NCBI GenBank assembly: GCA_007026445.1
Contig: VDMD01000054.1
Span: forward strand, 62,001-126,000
Length of the DNA stretch: 64,000 nucleotides
Direction of reading: 5' to 3'
DNA from: Schizophyllum amplum
Lineage: Eukaryota > Basidiomycota > Agaricomycetes > Agaricales > Schizophyllaceae
Shown one piece after another: positions 33,839 to 43,874 of this stretch. The notes under the pieces were generated by a model. The model was given only the letters and a program-made list of their open reading frames with translations. It was not told the origin of the DNA and made no database searches. A program made the position numbers and the translations under genes. Position 1 is the first letter of the stretch. Each line of letters begins with the position of its first letter.

Positions 33839-35688
33839 ATGAGCAGACGCGAGTCTAGGGCGTCTATGAACGTGGCCAAGCAGAACGACGTTCTGTTCGA
33901 GTTCGAGAACTGTGCGTACCTCGCCGGCCACCGTCGCAGAAGCTAAAGCTAGTGGCAGACAAGAAGAAGTTTGCATTGCAGAACAAGCATATAACCAAGT
34001 GCGTGAGTACTTGTAGGGCAGTACATACACTGACTCTCCCCCAGACTGAACTCGACGCTGAGCGTCAAGATCGAGGAGCTGACCGCCGAGATATCCACTC
34101 TAAGAGCAGAGAACCTCATCTTGCGCGCGTCCGAGAACGCGCTCAAGGCCCAGCTCAGGCAAGAACACGACAAGTCGAGGAAGGTCTTATCCCAAGCGGA
34201 AGCCGCAGTGAGTGACTCGCGCTCCAGCGGGACAACCGCGTTCTTAATCTCTCGCCTAGATTGCAGCCCAGTTCGAGGCCGTGCGGGCTGCATTGAAGAT
34301 TGAGCCCTCCCCACCACGGCAGCCGTCCCCCACGTTCCCCCGCGCCCAGCGTCCACCGCCGAAGCAGTACTCGTCCAGCCCGACATCCTCTCCCCTGCGC
34401 GTGTGCCGCGCGCCATCCGTACCCGAGATCTGCGAAGAAAGCGAGACGTGCGCATCGGATAGCGAGATCGCGCGGCGCAGTCCGACGCTGCGGAAGACGA
34501 AGGCCAAGCCCCGGTTGTCTGCATCGCGGTTGCCCTTGCCTCAGCGGACGTCCTCGCCGCCACCCGAGGCCACCCCAGGCCCGTCCATGCGCATCGACTT
34601 CACCAGCCTCGCCCCGCCAAAGCGGATGTCTACCTCTCGACGACAAAGCGGCCTGCTCACCATCGACACCCAGCTCGCCCGCGAGCCGAAGATGGAGCGG
34701 CCCGGGACCCCGTCGCCTATCGACATACCAGATGACGACGAGGACGCGCTCGAGGACTACGATCTGCCAAGGCGAATCAAGAAGAAGAAGAGTCGAACGC
34801 GCGAGCCCGAGGTCGACAAGGAGCAGGTGGCTGAGGCGGTCGACGTCGGGCGGCCGCGAGACAGCGAGCGGCGGAAGCGCAAGACAGCGGAGACGGACGA
34901 CCTGCCGCTATCGTCCGGGACAAAGTTCAAGGACGTCACCAACGCAGTGCAGCCGCACGACCAGGGCGCGTTGCCGCGCGCACCTAAAATCGAACCAGAA
35001 GAAGGCAAGGTGGAGCCCACGCGCGCCTTCCTCGCCGCTCAACCCGCCGAAACAAGCCGACAACGCTCTTCCAGCCCGATCCCATCCGACGCAGACGCTG
35101 CCGGACGCGAGCGACGCGTGCGGAAGAGCGTCAACTACGCCGAGCCGAAGCTCAACACGTAAGTTCGCGTCCTCTCGTCTATCCAGGCGCCGTACTGACA
35201 TCATTCTCAGCAAGATGCGCAAACCTGACCCAGCACCTGGTGCAGCAGGCGCTGTCCCCGCGACAGTGCACACCAAGAAGCGCTCGTCGTCAAGCTCCGG
35301 CACCTCGCGCGTGCCGTCGACCGAGCCCGAAGACGAGCCCGAAGACGGGGGCGAGCGGCGGTCGTCTCTCGAACGCCGCACGTCCCTTGAGCGACGCTCG
35401 CGCGCCCGCGATGCTGCAGTCTGCGTCGTGCACGACCCCGAAGCCGCCACCGACGAGGAACAGCAGCAGCGCACAATACGGCGGAAGAAGTCGCGCCCAC
35501 AAGTCGTGCCGCCGGATGCGAGCGACGACTCGGAGGGTGGCGACGCGGACGGGGAGTGGGTGCCGACGCGCGGGTGGGTGAATGTGGAGGGGCGGAGGAA
35601 GAGCAGTGCGGCGGGTGCGGGGGTGACTGCGCGTCGAGCGTCGAGGGTGAGCGAGGACCCTGTGCGGAGGCATAGCGTTGCTGCGTGA
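33839..35688 (+). CDS. sgo1: Shugoshin, centromere cohesion protector
   Basis: Protects centromeric cohesin by recruiting PP2A. The start is the ATG at 33839 (MSRRESRASMNVAKQNDV). A 41-nt intron joins FEN to LADKKKFALQNKHITK, and another joins it to LNSTLSVKIEELTAEISTL and AENLILRASENALKAQL. This is the conserved shugoshin N-terminal coiled coil, with FxLQNKHITKLNS near residue 30-45. A long disordered middle follows, rich in Ser, Pro and Arg. The C-terminal shugoshin box is RERRVRKSVNYAEPKLNTKM, interrupted by an intron after LNT; it is the basic histone H2A-binding motif. The tail ends EDPVRRHSVAA. Both diagnostic regions are present, in order, at normal spacing. The gene looks intact. Confidence 0.9.
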
Positions 35689-36192
35689 CCGGACGGCGAG
35701 TGGGGTAAAGGAGGAGCGGCTACCCCGTCCATCGTGTCGATGATTTATTCCCCCTTTTCTTGCATGGCTTCTCTTCTCGTCCCGTATCTTCCCCCTATCA
35801 CATCCTGTTTTTACCCTACCTTGCATCTGTTACCCCCCATTATTGACGACCCTCGCCCTGTTTGCATGGCCCTTCCCACATATTCTGCACGGCTCCTCCA
35901 TATTCTGCCACGCAAGCCTCCCTCCGCGCACTCTTCATTGCTCCCCGCATCTATTTTCTCAAGCGCATCCTTCCTCATCTCTCCCGCTTCCTTATCCTCG
36001 TTTATTGTTCACCGTTATGCACGACTATATGATTCACAGGGTACATAAGTACATGCGAGCTACATTATGCACTTACTCCATACGCACGAACGAATGAGCC
36101 GGCTTGGTTTCTCTGCTCGGAACTATACGACGGGCGACGGGCGTTGAAGCTGTGAACTTCAGGTTGTCTCTGTTTGGTCGCGCATTGAAAGT
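35689..36192. other. 3' flank of shugoshin
   Basis: Strongly pyrimidine-rich downstream flank (TTCCCCC, CTTTTCTTGC and similar) to about 36020. No gene recognised. Confidence 0.4.
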
Positions 36193-36325
36193 CAGCGCCA
36201 AATATCACGTGACATACGCGCTCTTTGCTCAACTCTCATTGTTCTCTGGTCGCCACCGCAGGTTGAAGGTAAGCGCTACTCGTCACGTATCCTGTATACG
36301 AGGATCTCTTGCTCTAAATGCAGTC
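36193..36325 (+). repeat. Dispersed repeat, right copy flanking shugoshin gene
   Basis: Plus-strand partner of the repeat at 33612-33745. The same order of blocks is present: CAAATATCACGTGACA, GCGCTCTTTG, GGTCGCCACCGCAGG and TTGAAGGTAAGCGCTA. The open frame through both reads similarly (RSLFDLHSSLFAGRHRSL versus YALFAQLSLFSGRHRRL), so each may be a scrap of a repeated gene. Confidence 0.6.
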
Positions 36326-36864
36326 GTGTACTCGTACCTTTGTGATCATCTCACTTTGGCGGACATTGCCAATTCGCTGAATCTCCCCTCACTTCCAAGC
36401 TGTATTGAGCTGTAATTCTGCCTCAGCTCTGGCAAGGATTTCTACTAACACTATCGATCTCTGCTACTTTCCCATGGTCCATCTGGGCGCTCCGTAGTTG
36501 TGTCTGACGGTCTCCTCATCTAGGCTCGGCGGCCCCCTTACATATTGCACTGCCGGATTTCTCGTAACACGTACGACGTACTTGCAGTAGTGGCGCCTGG
36601 CGCCGACCCAAATTGCCGCTTTACAGGACGCCTGCATACAGTCACCAGCGCCCCTCGCCGTTATTCAGCTTGTTGCTTTAAAGCTCCGGCACAGCCGCAG
36701 CGCGCTCAGCTTCTTCCGGATCAGGCGACTGTAAATACAGTGATTGGGTAAGGCGCTCCCCTCATCTCTTGCCTCAAACGACCAAGCGCCCACCCGTCCA
36801 AGTAGCTAACAGGTAGCTAACGTAAAGTCTCCACGCGCACTTCCTTCACTTCCTTTCTCCTCTC
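36326..36864. other. Intergenic stretch upstream of the C2 gene
   Basis: 5' flank of the C2-domain gene. Pyrimidine-rich just before the start (CTTCCTTCACTTCC). No other feature. Confidence 0.4.
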
Positions 36865-38409
36865 ATGCCCGGCGGTTCTAGGAAACGTTCCAAGATGTCG
36901 AATCTTTTACAGCGCCTGCACGACGTCACGCACGATGTGAAGGGGAACGCGCACGATCTCGCAGAGGTGACCCGGACGTTCATGCAGGATAATTTGATTG
37001 AGGTGTCCTACCACGACTTGAACATACAGGTGCGTCCCTGTCCGCGATGGCTTGGCGCCGAGCTGATCTCGACATTACATAGTTCATCGGCGCTTCGGGC
37101 CTGCCAAAGATGGACGTCGTGGGCACCGCGGATCCGTACTTTGTGGCGAAGATCGACGACCGCATCTCTTTCGTGTGCGTGCTGCGATATTGTGTCTCAT
37201 TCCCGTCTAACTTGGTGTCGCGTAGATCGAGCGTGCAGGTCAACACCCTGAACCCCGTTTGGAACGAAATATGGCGCATCAAGAACGTCCCCATACATGC
37301 CCACCTTGCCATCGAAATCCTCGACAAGGATGTCCGCACGCCGCGCGACGACTACATTGGTAGAGTCAAGACGACGGTCAACCCTGGCGCGAAGGAGATC
37401 GAGATAGAGGCGCCCCCACTGAAGCTGCGATCACGAGGGACGTTCTGGCTCAAGGTGCGTCGCCTCATCCCCCAAGCGTACATCGCTGATTCTGAGAACA
37501 TAGATCGACAGTACACCATGCAAGGACTCCAAACCCTTAGATCACCCCTATCTGTTCGATGGCCCCATCCGATATTCTCGTCATTGCTCCCCCACCGCCG
37601 GAGTGTTCACCAATATCAATGATGCCCGCCTCTACTCGACCTGGAAGATGTACATTGTCGGCGTCCCCCTCTACTTCGAAGACCACTACCAACACTGGAA
37701 CGAGGCATACCCCGCCGCTCAGAAGATCTTCAAGGGCCCCATTGTAGTGCGCTCCACAATACAGGCCGGTCATCGAATGTTATACGCGCGCAGCACTACA
37801 AACGCCTTCGGCATCATCGAGGGCGCGCAGGATATCAAGAACATCCTCCACGGCGGCGGCTCCTCGCGCCCCAACACCGATCGCGGGCGGCAGTTCGCCC
37901 ACCGCGTGCGCCCCGCCGTATACACCTACATCATCTCCTCCGACGACGACTCCTTCCGCTTCAGCGAGACCGGCGCCGCCTTCTTCGTCGACGTCGCCTC
38001 CAAGCACGCCCTGCACGCCAACTGCGCGGAGACGGTGCGCTACTCGGGCGAGTTCCACCCGCGCCCGCGCGGCGGGTGGCAGAACTTCCACGACGACATC
38101 GAGGACGACGACGTCGAGTGGGAGCTCGTCATCGATAACAACTCGGGCACGTATGCGCCGGACAAGACGCTGTTGCCGCGCCTGCGCGACCTCATCAAGC
38201 ACAATTTCCCGTGGTTCGAGGTGTTTGCGCTGGATCGAGATGACCCGGAGCTGACGGCGAGTCGGGAGGCGTGCAGGGAGTATGCCATGCGGTTTCGCGG
38301 AGTGGGGCGGGACGAGCTGGAACCGAGTGTCATGGAGGGCGAGGTTACGCTCAACTCCCAGGCATCGGTGAAGGCGATGGCGAAGCGGAATTCGAAGGAG
38401 GCTGCATAG
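36865..38409 (+). CDS. C2 domain-containing protein
   Basis: Fungal protein with an N-terminal C2 calcium/phospholipid-binding domain, about 450 residues. The start is the ATG at 36865 (MPGGSRKRSKMSNLLQRL); a second Met (MSNLLQRLHD) ten residues later is an alternative. Exons encode EVSYHDLNIQ, FIGASGLPKMDVVGTADPYF, VQVNTLNPVWNEIWRI and AHLAIEILDKDVRTPRDDYI with GRVKTTV, the typical C2 beta-sandwich including the TADPYF and LNPVWNE loops with their aspartates. The C-terminal part is not C2-like: DHPYLFDGPIRYSRH, ARLYSTWKMYIVGVPLYFED, HWNEAYPAAQKIFKGP, AAFFVDVASKHALHANC, ETVRYSGEFHPRPRGGW and WELVIDNNSGTYAPDK. It looks like a conserved enzyme-like or binding module that I cannot name. Ends RNSKEAA. 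The protein is probably peripheral membrane. Confidence 0.85.
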
Positions 38410-38863
38410 CGGTCGTCGAGCGGTCCGCGTATTTACTAATTTATGACTGTATTTGAGTGGCCCTACCAACAGTGCGTTATCATACTTACTAACTATAGTT
38501 TCTCAGCCATCTACCTCTGATCTACGAGCCTTCCTCCTCTGCATCCGGTTTCCATTTTGCACCATATCATGTCGTACAGGTTGAAAACTCCGAAAGTGCT
38601 CGGTAATTCCCGAGAAGTGGTCTCTGTCACCGTCTTTGCGCGCAGATAGCGCTCTCAATTTCTGGCGTTAATCCTCACAAATATTCAGGCAGATAGAGAA
38701 GAATCCTCTGCACGGGTCTGGCTGTCTTCAAATACGACGGCGGCAAGTTGTGGCTTTCAGAATCAGTTCGAACTTCGAAGAGGCGCATATCTCGTAGACT
38801 CGTGACCAGTCGCCTGCACCGGGCCGGAAGCAAGCTGACACTTGCCCGATCTTGACCCCGGAG
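38410..38863. other. 3' flank of the C2 gene
   Basis: No gene or named element seen up to the left inverted repeat. Confidence 0.4.
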
Positions 38864-38934
38864 CAGGGACTGGAGGATCTCGACCGTAGCGTAGTACAGG
38901 ATAGGAAATTCCCACGATTTTATGGGACTTAGAG
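38864..38934 (+). repeat. Left inverted repeat bounding the helicase/AT-hook segment
   Basis: About 71 bp that matches the reverse complement of 41270-41340 at about 66 positions. Shared blocks: GGGACTGGA, GATCTCGACCGTA, GTAGTACAGGATA and GAAATTCCCACG, then ATTTTATGGGACTTAGAG. The repeats face each other across 2.3 kb. Confidence 0.8.
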
Positions 38935-39871
38935 GAGCCACCGAATCCACCCATGCACGTGACCCCTAACGGGGTTAGATGTCAAAGCGCTTCCGGAAAC
39001 TTGCCGACGGGTGCCGTTGAGGCCGTTAAATTCAACCGGCTGTCAGAGGGTTTTTATTTATTCACTGTTTGGCTTTGTGTGCTGGCCGACTTATCGGTGG
39101 GCAAAGTTCGAGCTCACCACGCTCACCGACGGCTTAATGACAGCCTGCTGCGAGTTTTTTGTGCTCCTTAGTGATATATTTTCAAAGTTCTTCGTTGTCT
39201 GGTTACTACTTATCTGGTTACTGCTTACTGACTACGTGGTACTACTAATCCTCTACCGGCATACATATATGTATGTAAAGTAAGATGAAGGGGACGACGG
39301 CCAAAGCCGTCGCGAAAGACTTGTCTACGACACGTCAGCAACGACGTCGAAGAGGGGGGACGCGGGGCGGGAACGGGGCCCCGTGGAGGTTCTTCGGTCG
39401 GCGTTTGCCGGCTGCGCGACCTAGTCGTCGTCGTCGGCTTCGTCGACGCCGTTCTCGACGACGAGCCGAGCTATAAGCATATCAGACGGCGCCTGCGTGT
39501 ATCACACTGCCACGCACCTGATAGTGACGCGTGCAGCAGCGCTGCACGCCGCCCTCCTCTCTCGCGCGCTTCGTCGGCGATGTTGATGGTGGTGGTTGAG
39601 GACAAGAACGGTCACGGGACATTGTTGACTGTTCGAGCAGAGACGTTCAGATTAATTGACGGCATAAATGTATGCGAAACGCCCGAATTATGGGTTTATG
39701 GAGGCGCGCGGCGCGCCACAGGAGCTAATCCCGATTTGGAGTCACGTGCGTGGGTGGATTAGGCAAGAACTGGGACTTAGTGAAATTTCGACGAGACGGC
39801 GAGCCGAACAAAGCGTTGGCGTTCTTTTCTGCGTGAACTGAACTCGAACCACCCGTCTCTTGCCATTCAAC
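38935..39871. other. Interior of inverted-repeat segment, left part
   Basis: AT-rich near 39150-39280, then GC-rich and repetitive (GTCGTCGTCGG). A minus-strand pair of exons could be drawn between 39622 and about 39300 but has no family support. Confidence 0.35.
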
Positions 39872-40957
39872 ATGCCTCCCAAACGTACTCTAGTCGACAA
39901 AGAAACGGAATCCGGCAGCAATAAGCGTTCCCGCGTCGCGTCTACACCCACTTCCCCACGCAGCCCTCCTCATGTCGCGAACCCCGGGCCCCCCAAGCCG
40001 GATGCTCTCCCGCATACTCCAGCAGCCACTCTGACACGAACGCGGTCGTCGTCAGCTCCTCCGCCAGCCTCGTCTCAGCTAAGCCAGATGGACCCCACAC
40101 CCAAAAAGCGTGGCAGGCCGAAGATAAAGAAGCCGACTAACGCAGAGCGCCAGATGACAAGGGAAGAGCTGAGCGAGCGTCGTCGCCGCGAACAGGATCA
40201 CGTCCTTGCGTTCATCCGAGACGTAGCGGTGGTAGAATTCTACGCAATCGCCTGGTATACCCGCGGGAAGATGCCGACGGAGGAAGTCCTGCATCTCTTC
40301 CACTTCGACACGGCTGTTTGCGTAGATGAGGGTCAAGGGAATGTCGCTGGCATCCTTCGCGTGCTTGGGTATGAGAGTGACGAGGTCGGCGAAGCTGCCG
40401 TCAGGATGCTGCAGCTGGCGGACAGAGAGGGCGATGTTCGGCTTTGCATTCGAGTACAGGATATGGCCGCAGTCGTTCGGCAGGTTCAGCGTGAGACAGA
40501 TGTCGTCGAGGACTTCGCGGGGAGCGTGGCTGATGTGCATACGATGGGTGTGCCCTTGGGAAGTAGCCCGCGCAGTCGTCCTAGATCACGGTACTCGGGG
40601 CGAAAGTCGTCGGTTCCCCACTCGGAGATCGCGTGGGCTTCGTCGATAACAAGCTGGATGACGTTCTTGCGGAAGGCGGGGGATGCGAGCACGACACTCT
40701 GGAAGTCGCGAGAGAGTACGAGCTCGGGGGAGGATAGGATAACACGGTATTTGCCAGCCGCACACTCCTGCGCGCGCGTTAGCGGTCTGTACACGCGCAA
40801 AGCAAGGGTACACACCTGGAGAAGGTTTGCACCCTTCATTCTCCTTCCAGACAGAGCCACCGCAGGTACTTGGCACGCCGTGAGATCGTCCGCCTGCGGT
40901 CGAAGTCAAGGGACCGCTATAGGCGAACGCTACATGATCTCACCTGAGACTCCATGA
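39872..40957 (+). CDS. AT-hook-like protein 5' end running into antisense helicase
   Basis: The ATG at 39872 opens MPPKRTLVDKETESGSNKRS, a basic, Ser/Pro-rich N-terminus with an AT-hook-like core (KKRGRPKIKKPT, near residue 80) and then a charged helix (REELSERRRREQDHVLAFIR). These first 110 or so codons look like a real nuclear protein. From about 40205 onward the same open frame runs antisense to conserved helicase codons, so the rest of the frame (to 40957) is accidental. The gene has therefore lost its 3' part, or the helicase fragment has been inserted into it. Upstream sequence is open in frame but starts only with TTG, so I chose this ATG. A truncated AT-hook product is possible. Confidence 0.4.
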   Translation: MPPKRTLVDKETESGSNKRSRVASTPTSPRSPPHVANPGPPKPDALPHTPAATLTRTRSSSAPPPASSQLSQMDPTPKKRGRPKIKKPTNAERQMTREELSERRRREQDHVLAFIRDVAVVEFYAIAWYTRGKMPTEEVLHLFHFDTAVCVDEGQGNVAGILRVLGYESDEVGEAAVRMLQLADREGDVRLCIRVQDMAAVVRQVQRETDVVEDFAGSVADVHTMGVPLGSSPRSRPRSRYSGRKSSVPHSEIAWASSITSWMTFLRKAGDASTTLWKSRESTSSGEDRITRYLPAAHSCARVSGLYTRKARVHTWRRFAPFILLPDRATAGTWHAVRSSACGRSQGTAIGERYMISPETP

Positions 40958-41282
40958 GCGCAATCAACGGACTGACGACCAAGAGTATCTTCTGGTCGTC
41001 CGGATGAGCATTCCCGGGCCACCAGTGGTAAAACAAAGCGTAGAAGAACGCGATGGTCTTGCCGCCCCCGGTGGGAACATTGAGCACCGTGGACTTGCCG
41101 CGCAGGGTATTCTGGCCAGTCTCGAGCTGGAATGAAGGTATGGAGGGTATTCGGAATGTCTGGCATATGGTTTGGTGCAAGCGAGCTAGACGGAAGGGTT
41201 CCAACGCGGGCGGCGCGACGGACGCCATGACGGGCGCGCCCAGCATCAGCGCGACATTCATCGAAATTTCTCTAAGTCCCAT
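40205..41282 (-). pseudogene. RecQ-like DEAH helicase fragment
   Basis: N-terminal helicase half, minus strand, of the kind found in many copies in mushroom genomes. Visible motifs: LNVPTGGGKTIAFFYAL (Walker A), ILLVVSPLIALMESQ (motif Ia), then across an intron ADDLTACQVPAVALSGRRM, across another intron CAAGKYRVILSSPE, NVIQLVIDEAHAISEWG (DEAH box), IVCTSATLP (motif III), and LTLNLPND with LTLIYANSRVEVEEMQDFL (start of the second RecA fold). Similarity stops after EFYHRYVSDE at about 40211, so motifs V and VI and the rest are missing. One base is missing near 40520 (CTCCCCGCG) between SATLP and REVLDD. The Met at 41282 lies inside the right inverted repeat. Truncated and frame-broken, so not a working helicase. 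Confidence 0.82.
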
Positions 41283-41340
41283 AAAATCGTGGGAATTTCA
41301 TATCCTGTACTACCTTACGGTCGAGATCTTCCAGTCCCTC
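41270..41340 (-). repeat. Right inverted repeat bounding the helicase/AT-hook segment
   Basis: Reverse-complement partner of 38864-38934, differing at only a few bases. It includes the apparent start codon of the helicase fragment (ATGGGACTTAGAG on the minus strand). Confidence 0.8.
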
Positions 41341-41514
41341 CCGCGGGGGTTTCTCTTATGCTCGACTTCCTTTCGCCCGATCAAGTCCGATGTCCGAATC
41401 CCGCCCGACCGCCCCGACCGCCCGCCGCCGAAGGTGGCGGCCCCCGCGCAGGAGGGACTGGTTCGAGTCTACATATCTCGTGATAAACGGTAGATTATGG
41501 AAATATGTGGCGTG

Positions 41515-41650
41515 TGACCTTTGCAATTCCGATTCGGAGTCGCACTTTGCAGTTCCGACTCGCAAAATTACGATTCGGAATCACACTTTGTAGTCCCGAT
41601 TCGCGGTTCACGATTCGCAGGTCCGATTCACAGTCACGATTCACCCGTTC
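41515..41650 (+). repeat. Degenerate short tandem repeat, ACGATTCGCAG-like
   Basis: Irregular repeats of units such as GATTCGGA, ACGATTCG and CCGATTC with CACTTTG spacers. Because the unit is partly self-complementary, several frames stay open on both strands; none is a gene. A similar unit (GTGAATCGTGATT) recurs near 63.3 kb. Confidence 0.6.
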
Positions 41651-41875
41651 AACTTTGCCTTCGTTCGTACATGCGACTTTGCTACGGCGGCAGGCCACGT
41701 AGGTCGTCCTCCAGTACTACTTGACAGCCGGACCCTTGCATCGACGAACACTTTGTCTGCTTGCGGCTGACAAGCGAATATCGAATCGACTTTGGCGCTG
41801 CTGACGCTCATTCATCTGACTTGACGGCGGATGATTTCCGTTTGATACCGCTAATAGAAGCACCAATCTGCTGGC

Positions 41876-41882
41876 TATATAA
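41876..41882 (+). promoter_or_regulatory. TATA box of aldo/keto reductase copy 4
   Basis: TATATAA lies about 119 bp upstream of the ATG at 42001. Confidence 0.45.
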
Positions 41883-42000
41883 TCTGGAGCGAGGAAATGG
41901 TGGTCCTCAAAAGTCAAGCTGCTCGACCTTCTGCGCCAACCTCAGCCTGCTTGACTTTCTACGCCAGTGCTTTCGCCCTCGAGAACGCTCATCCTTGAAG

Positions 42001-43753
42001 ATGTCGTCCAACGCCGTGAAGAAGATGCCTTACGGTGGGCGTTCTCTGCAAATGTGGCGCATGGCAATTGCTGATTTTCTGTAGTCCGTCTTGGCACCTC
42101 AGGCTTGAAGGTGTCCAAGATCATCCTCGGATGCATGTCTTACGGGTCCCCTGGTATGTCTTCATGTCCATCTTGTCGCTATTGAACTGATGTCTGGCTC
42201 TTGCCGATTCTCACCTTCTTCGTCTGACACACGTCTGCCCGTGATCTTCGCGCATCGCTTCATAGACTGGCAACAGTGGTGCCTCCCCGAAGAAGAGGGA
42301 ATCAAGCACATTAAGGCCGCCTACGACCTTGGAATCCAGACCTTCGACACGGCCAATGTATGTGTCTTGTATCGCATGGTCCTCAACCTCATTCTGAGGG
42401 TGCCACTTCTCCTCGCTCAGTCGTACAGCAACGGCCTGTCCGAGATCATTCTTGGGAAGGCGATCAAGGAGCACAACCTCCCGCGCGATGAGATCGTCGT
42501 GATGACGAAGGTACGTGAGGTAGAACACGACGTTTTGTAGTCTGCTGACCGACTCCCGATACAGCTCTTCCCGGAGGTGAAGCGCGACGGCGGATATTAC
42601 ACGTTTTGGGCTATTGACCCGGATACTACGGGCTACGTCAATCAGCACGGTCTGAGCCGTAAGGTCCGGAGCGTTCGCATTTTCTCCCATCTGGCCCTCG
42701 TGCTCACGACTTTCTAGCATATATTCGACTCCGTGAAGCACAGCCTGGAGCGGCTTCAGCTCGACTACATTGATGTCCTGCAATGTGCGTCTCTTGATCT
42801 TCATCAGCGGGCCTTCACTCACCGGGATACTACCAGGCCATCGCTTCGACCCCGATACGCCTATTGAGGAGACGGTGAGACATTTTATATTCTGGATGCG
42901 CCGAAGCTCACTCCTCGTCATGTTTAGATGCAGGCCCTCCACGACGTCGTGAAGGCCGGATGGGTCCGCTACATTGGCATGTCGTCCTGCTGGGCGTATC
43001 AGTGTCAGTCATCTATCTTTTCTTTTTCTGAGCGTGTCTAATCAACCTTGAACACAGTCAACGCCATGCAGAGTGCGTCCAGACAGCTGCAATTTCCTGG
43101 ACTGAGGGACTGACCTGCTACGCAGACTACGCCATCCAGAACAAACTTACGCCCTTCATCTCGATGCAGAACCATTACAGCCTCCTCTATCGCGAGGAGG
43201 AGCGCGAGATGTTCCCTACGATCCAGGTTCGTTCTAATGCAGAAGATTCCTGGGGTCGTTCTTTATCTACCTTCAGGGGTTCGGCGTCGGCGCAATCCCG
43301 TGGTCGCCGCTTGCTCGCGGACGTCTGACGCGCCCGCTCAACCAGCAGACGAAGCGTGGGGAGACTGACGACCTGTCCAACGTGTACGGTATGGTAAAGG
43401 AGAGCACGGAGGCGATCGTGAACCGCGTCGAGGAGCTGGCGAAGAAGAAGGGGTGCAGCATGGCCCAGCTCTCCCTGGCGTGGATAATGTCGCGGCCCGG
43501 TGCGTGTGTTTTGCTCCGGATGATCATCTCGATGCTGAACAGGGCCGCCCAGGCGTCTCTGCCCCCATCGTCGGCACGACGTCGTTGGAGAACCTGCATG
43601 ACTTGGTTGGTGAGTAGGGTCGTAGTCGCTGACTCAATGCCGATACTGACTGTGGATCGCTATGCAGGTGCTGTCGACATCAAGCTGTCGGCGGAGGAGA
43701 TGAAGTTCTTGGAGGAGCCTTACGTCCCGCGCGAGATCATTGGCCACTTCTAG
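42001..43753 (+). CDS. Aldo/keto reductase, copy 4 (dispersed, plus strand)
   Basis: Full-length fourth aldo/keto reductase, on the opposite strand and 36 kb from the tandem array. The start is the ATG at 42001 (MSSNAVKKMPYG), and the first intron is 42035-42084. Exons encode VRLGTSGLKVSKIILGCMS, WQQWCLPEEEGIKHIK with FDTAN, YSNGLSEIILGKAIKEHNLP with DEIVVMTK, LFPEVKRDGGYYTFW with YVNQHGLSRK, HIFDSVKHSLERLQLDYI, HRFDPDTPIEET, VRYIGMSSCWAYQ, NKLTPFISMQNHYSLLY, FGVGAIPWSPLARGRLTRP, KKKGCSMAQLSLAWIMSRPG, VSAPIVGTTSLENLHDLV and GAVDIKLSAEEMKFLEEPYV, ending REIIGHF. The tetrad is complete and the exon plan equals copy 2, including the intron that copy 3 lost. It looks functional; NADPH carbonyl reduction is inferred. 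Confidence 0.93.
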
Positions 43754-43874
43754 AAATGTATCTGTATGTATGATATGCTCAAGAAGAGCAATAACGAAAT
43801 GTACAACCAGTATTCTGAGCGTCCTGTACATCCGTCACGACAAGTGGCACGCTATACGATCTTGCAACGCGCCT

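Noticed and set aside
39300..39622. Minus-strand two-exon gene starting MSRDRSCPQPPP
   Set aside because: Has a GT donor and AG acceptor, but the sequence is low-complexity Arg/Pro/Thr with no family support.
39872..40957. A 362-codon plus-strand frame as one AT-hook protein
   Set aside because: From about 40205 it is antisense to conserved helicase motifs (DEAH, SATLP and others), so only the first 110 or so codons can be real.
41515..41700. Short open frames on both strands in the ACGATTCG tract
   Set aside because: Open frames are a product of the repeat unit, not protein-coding.
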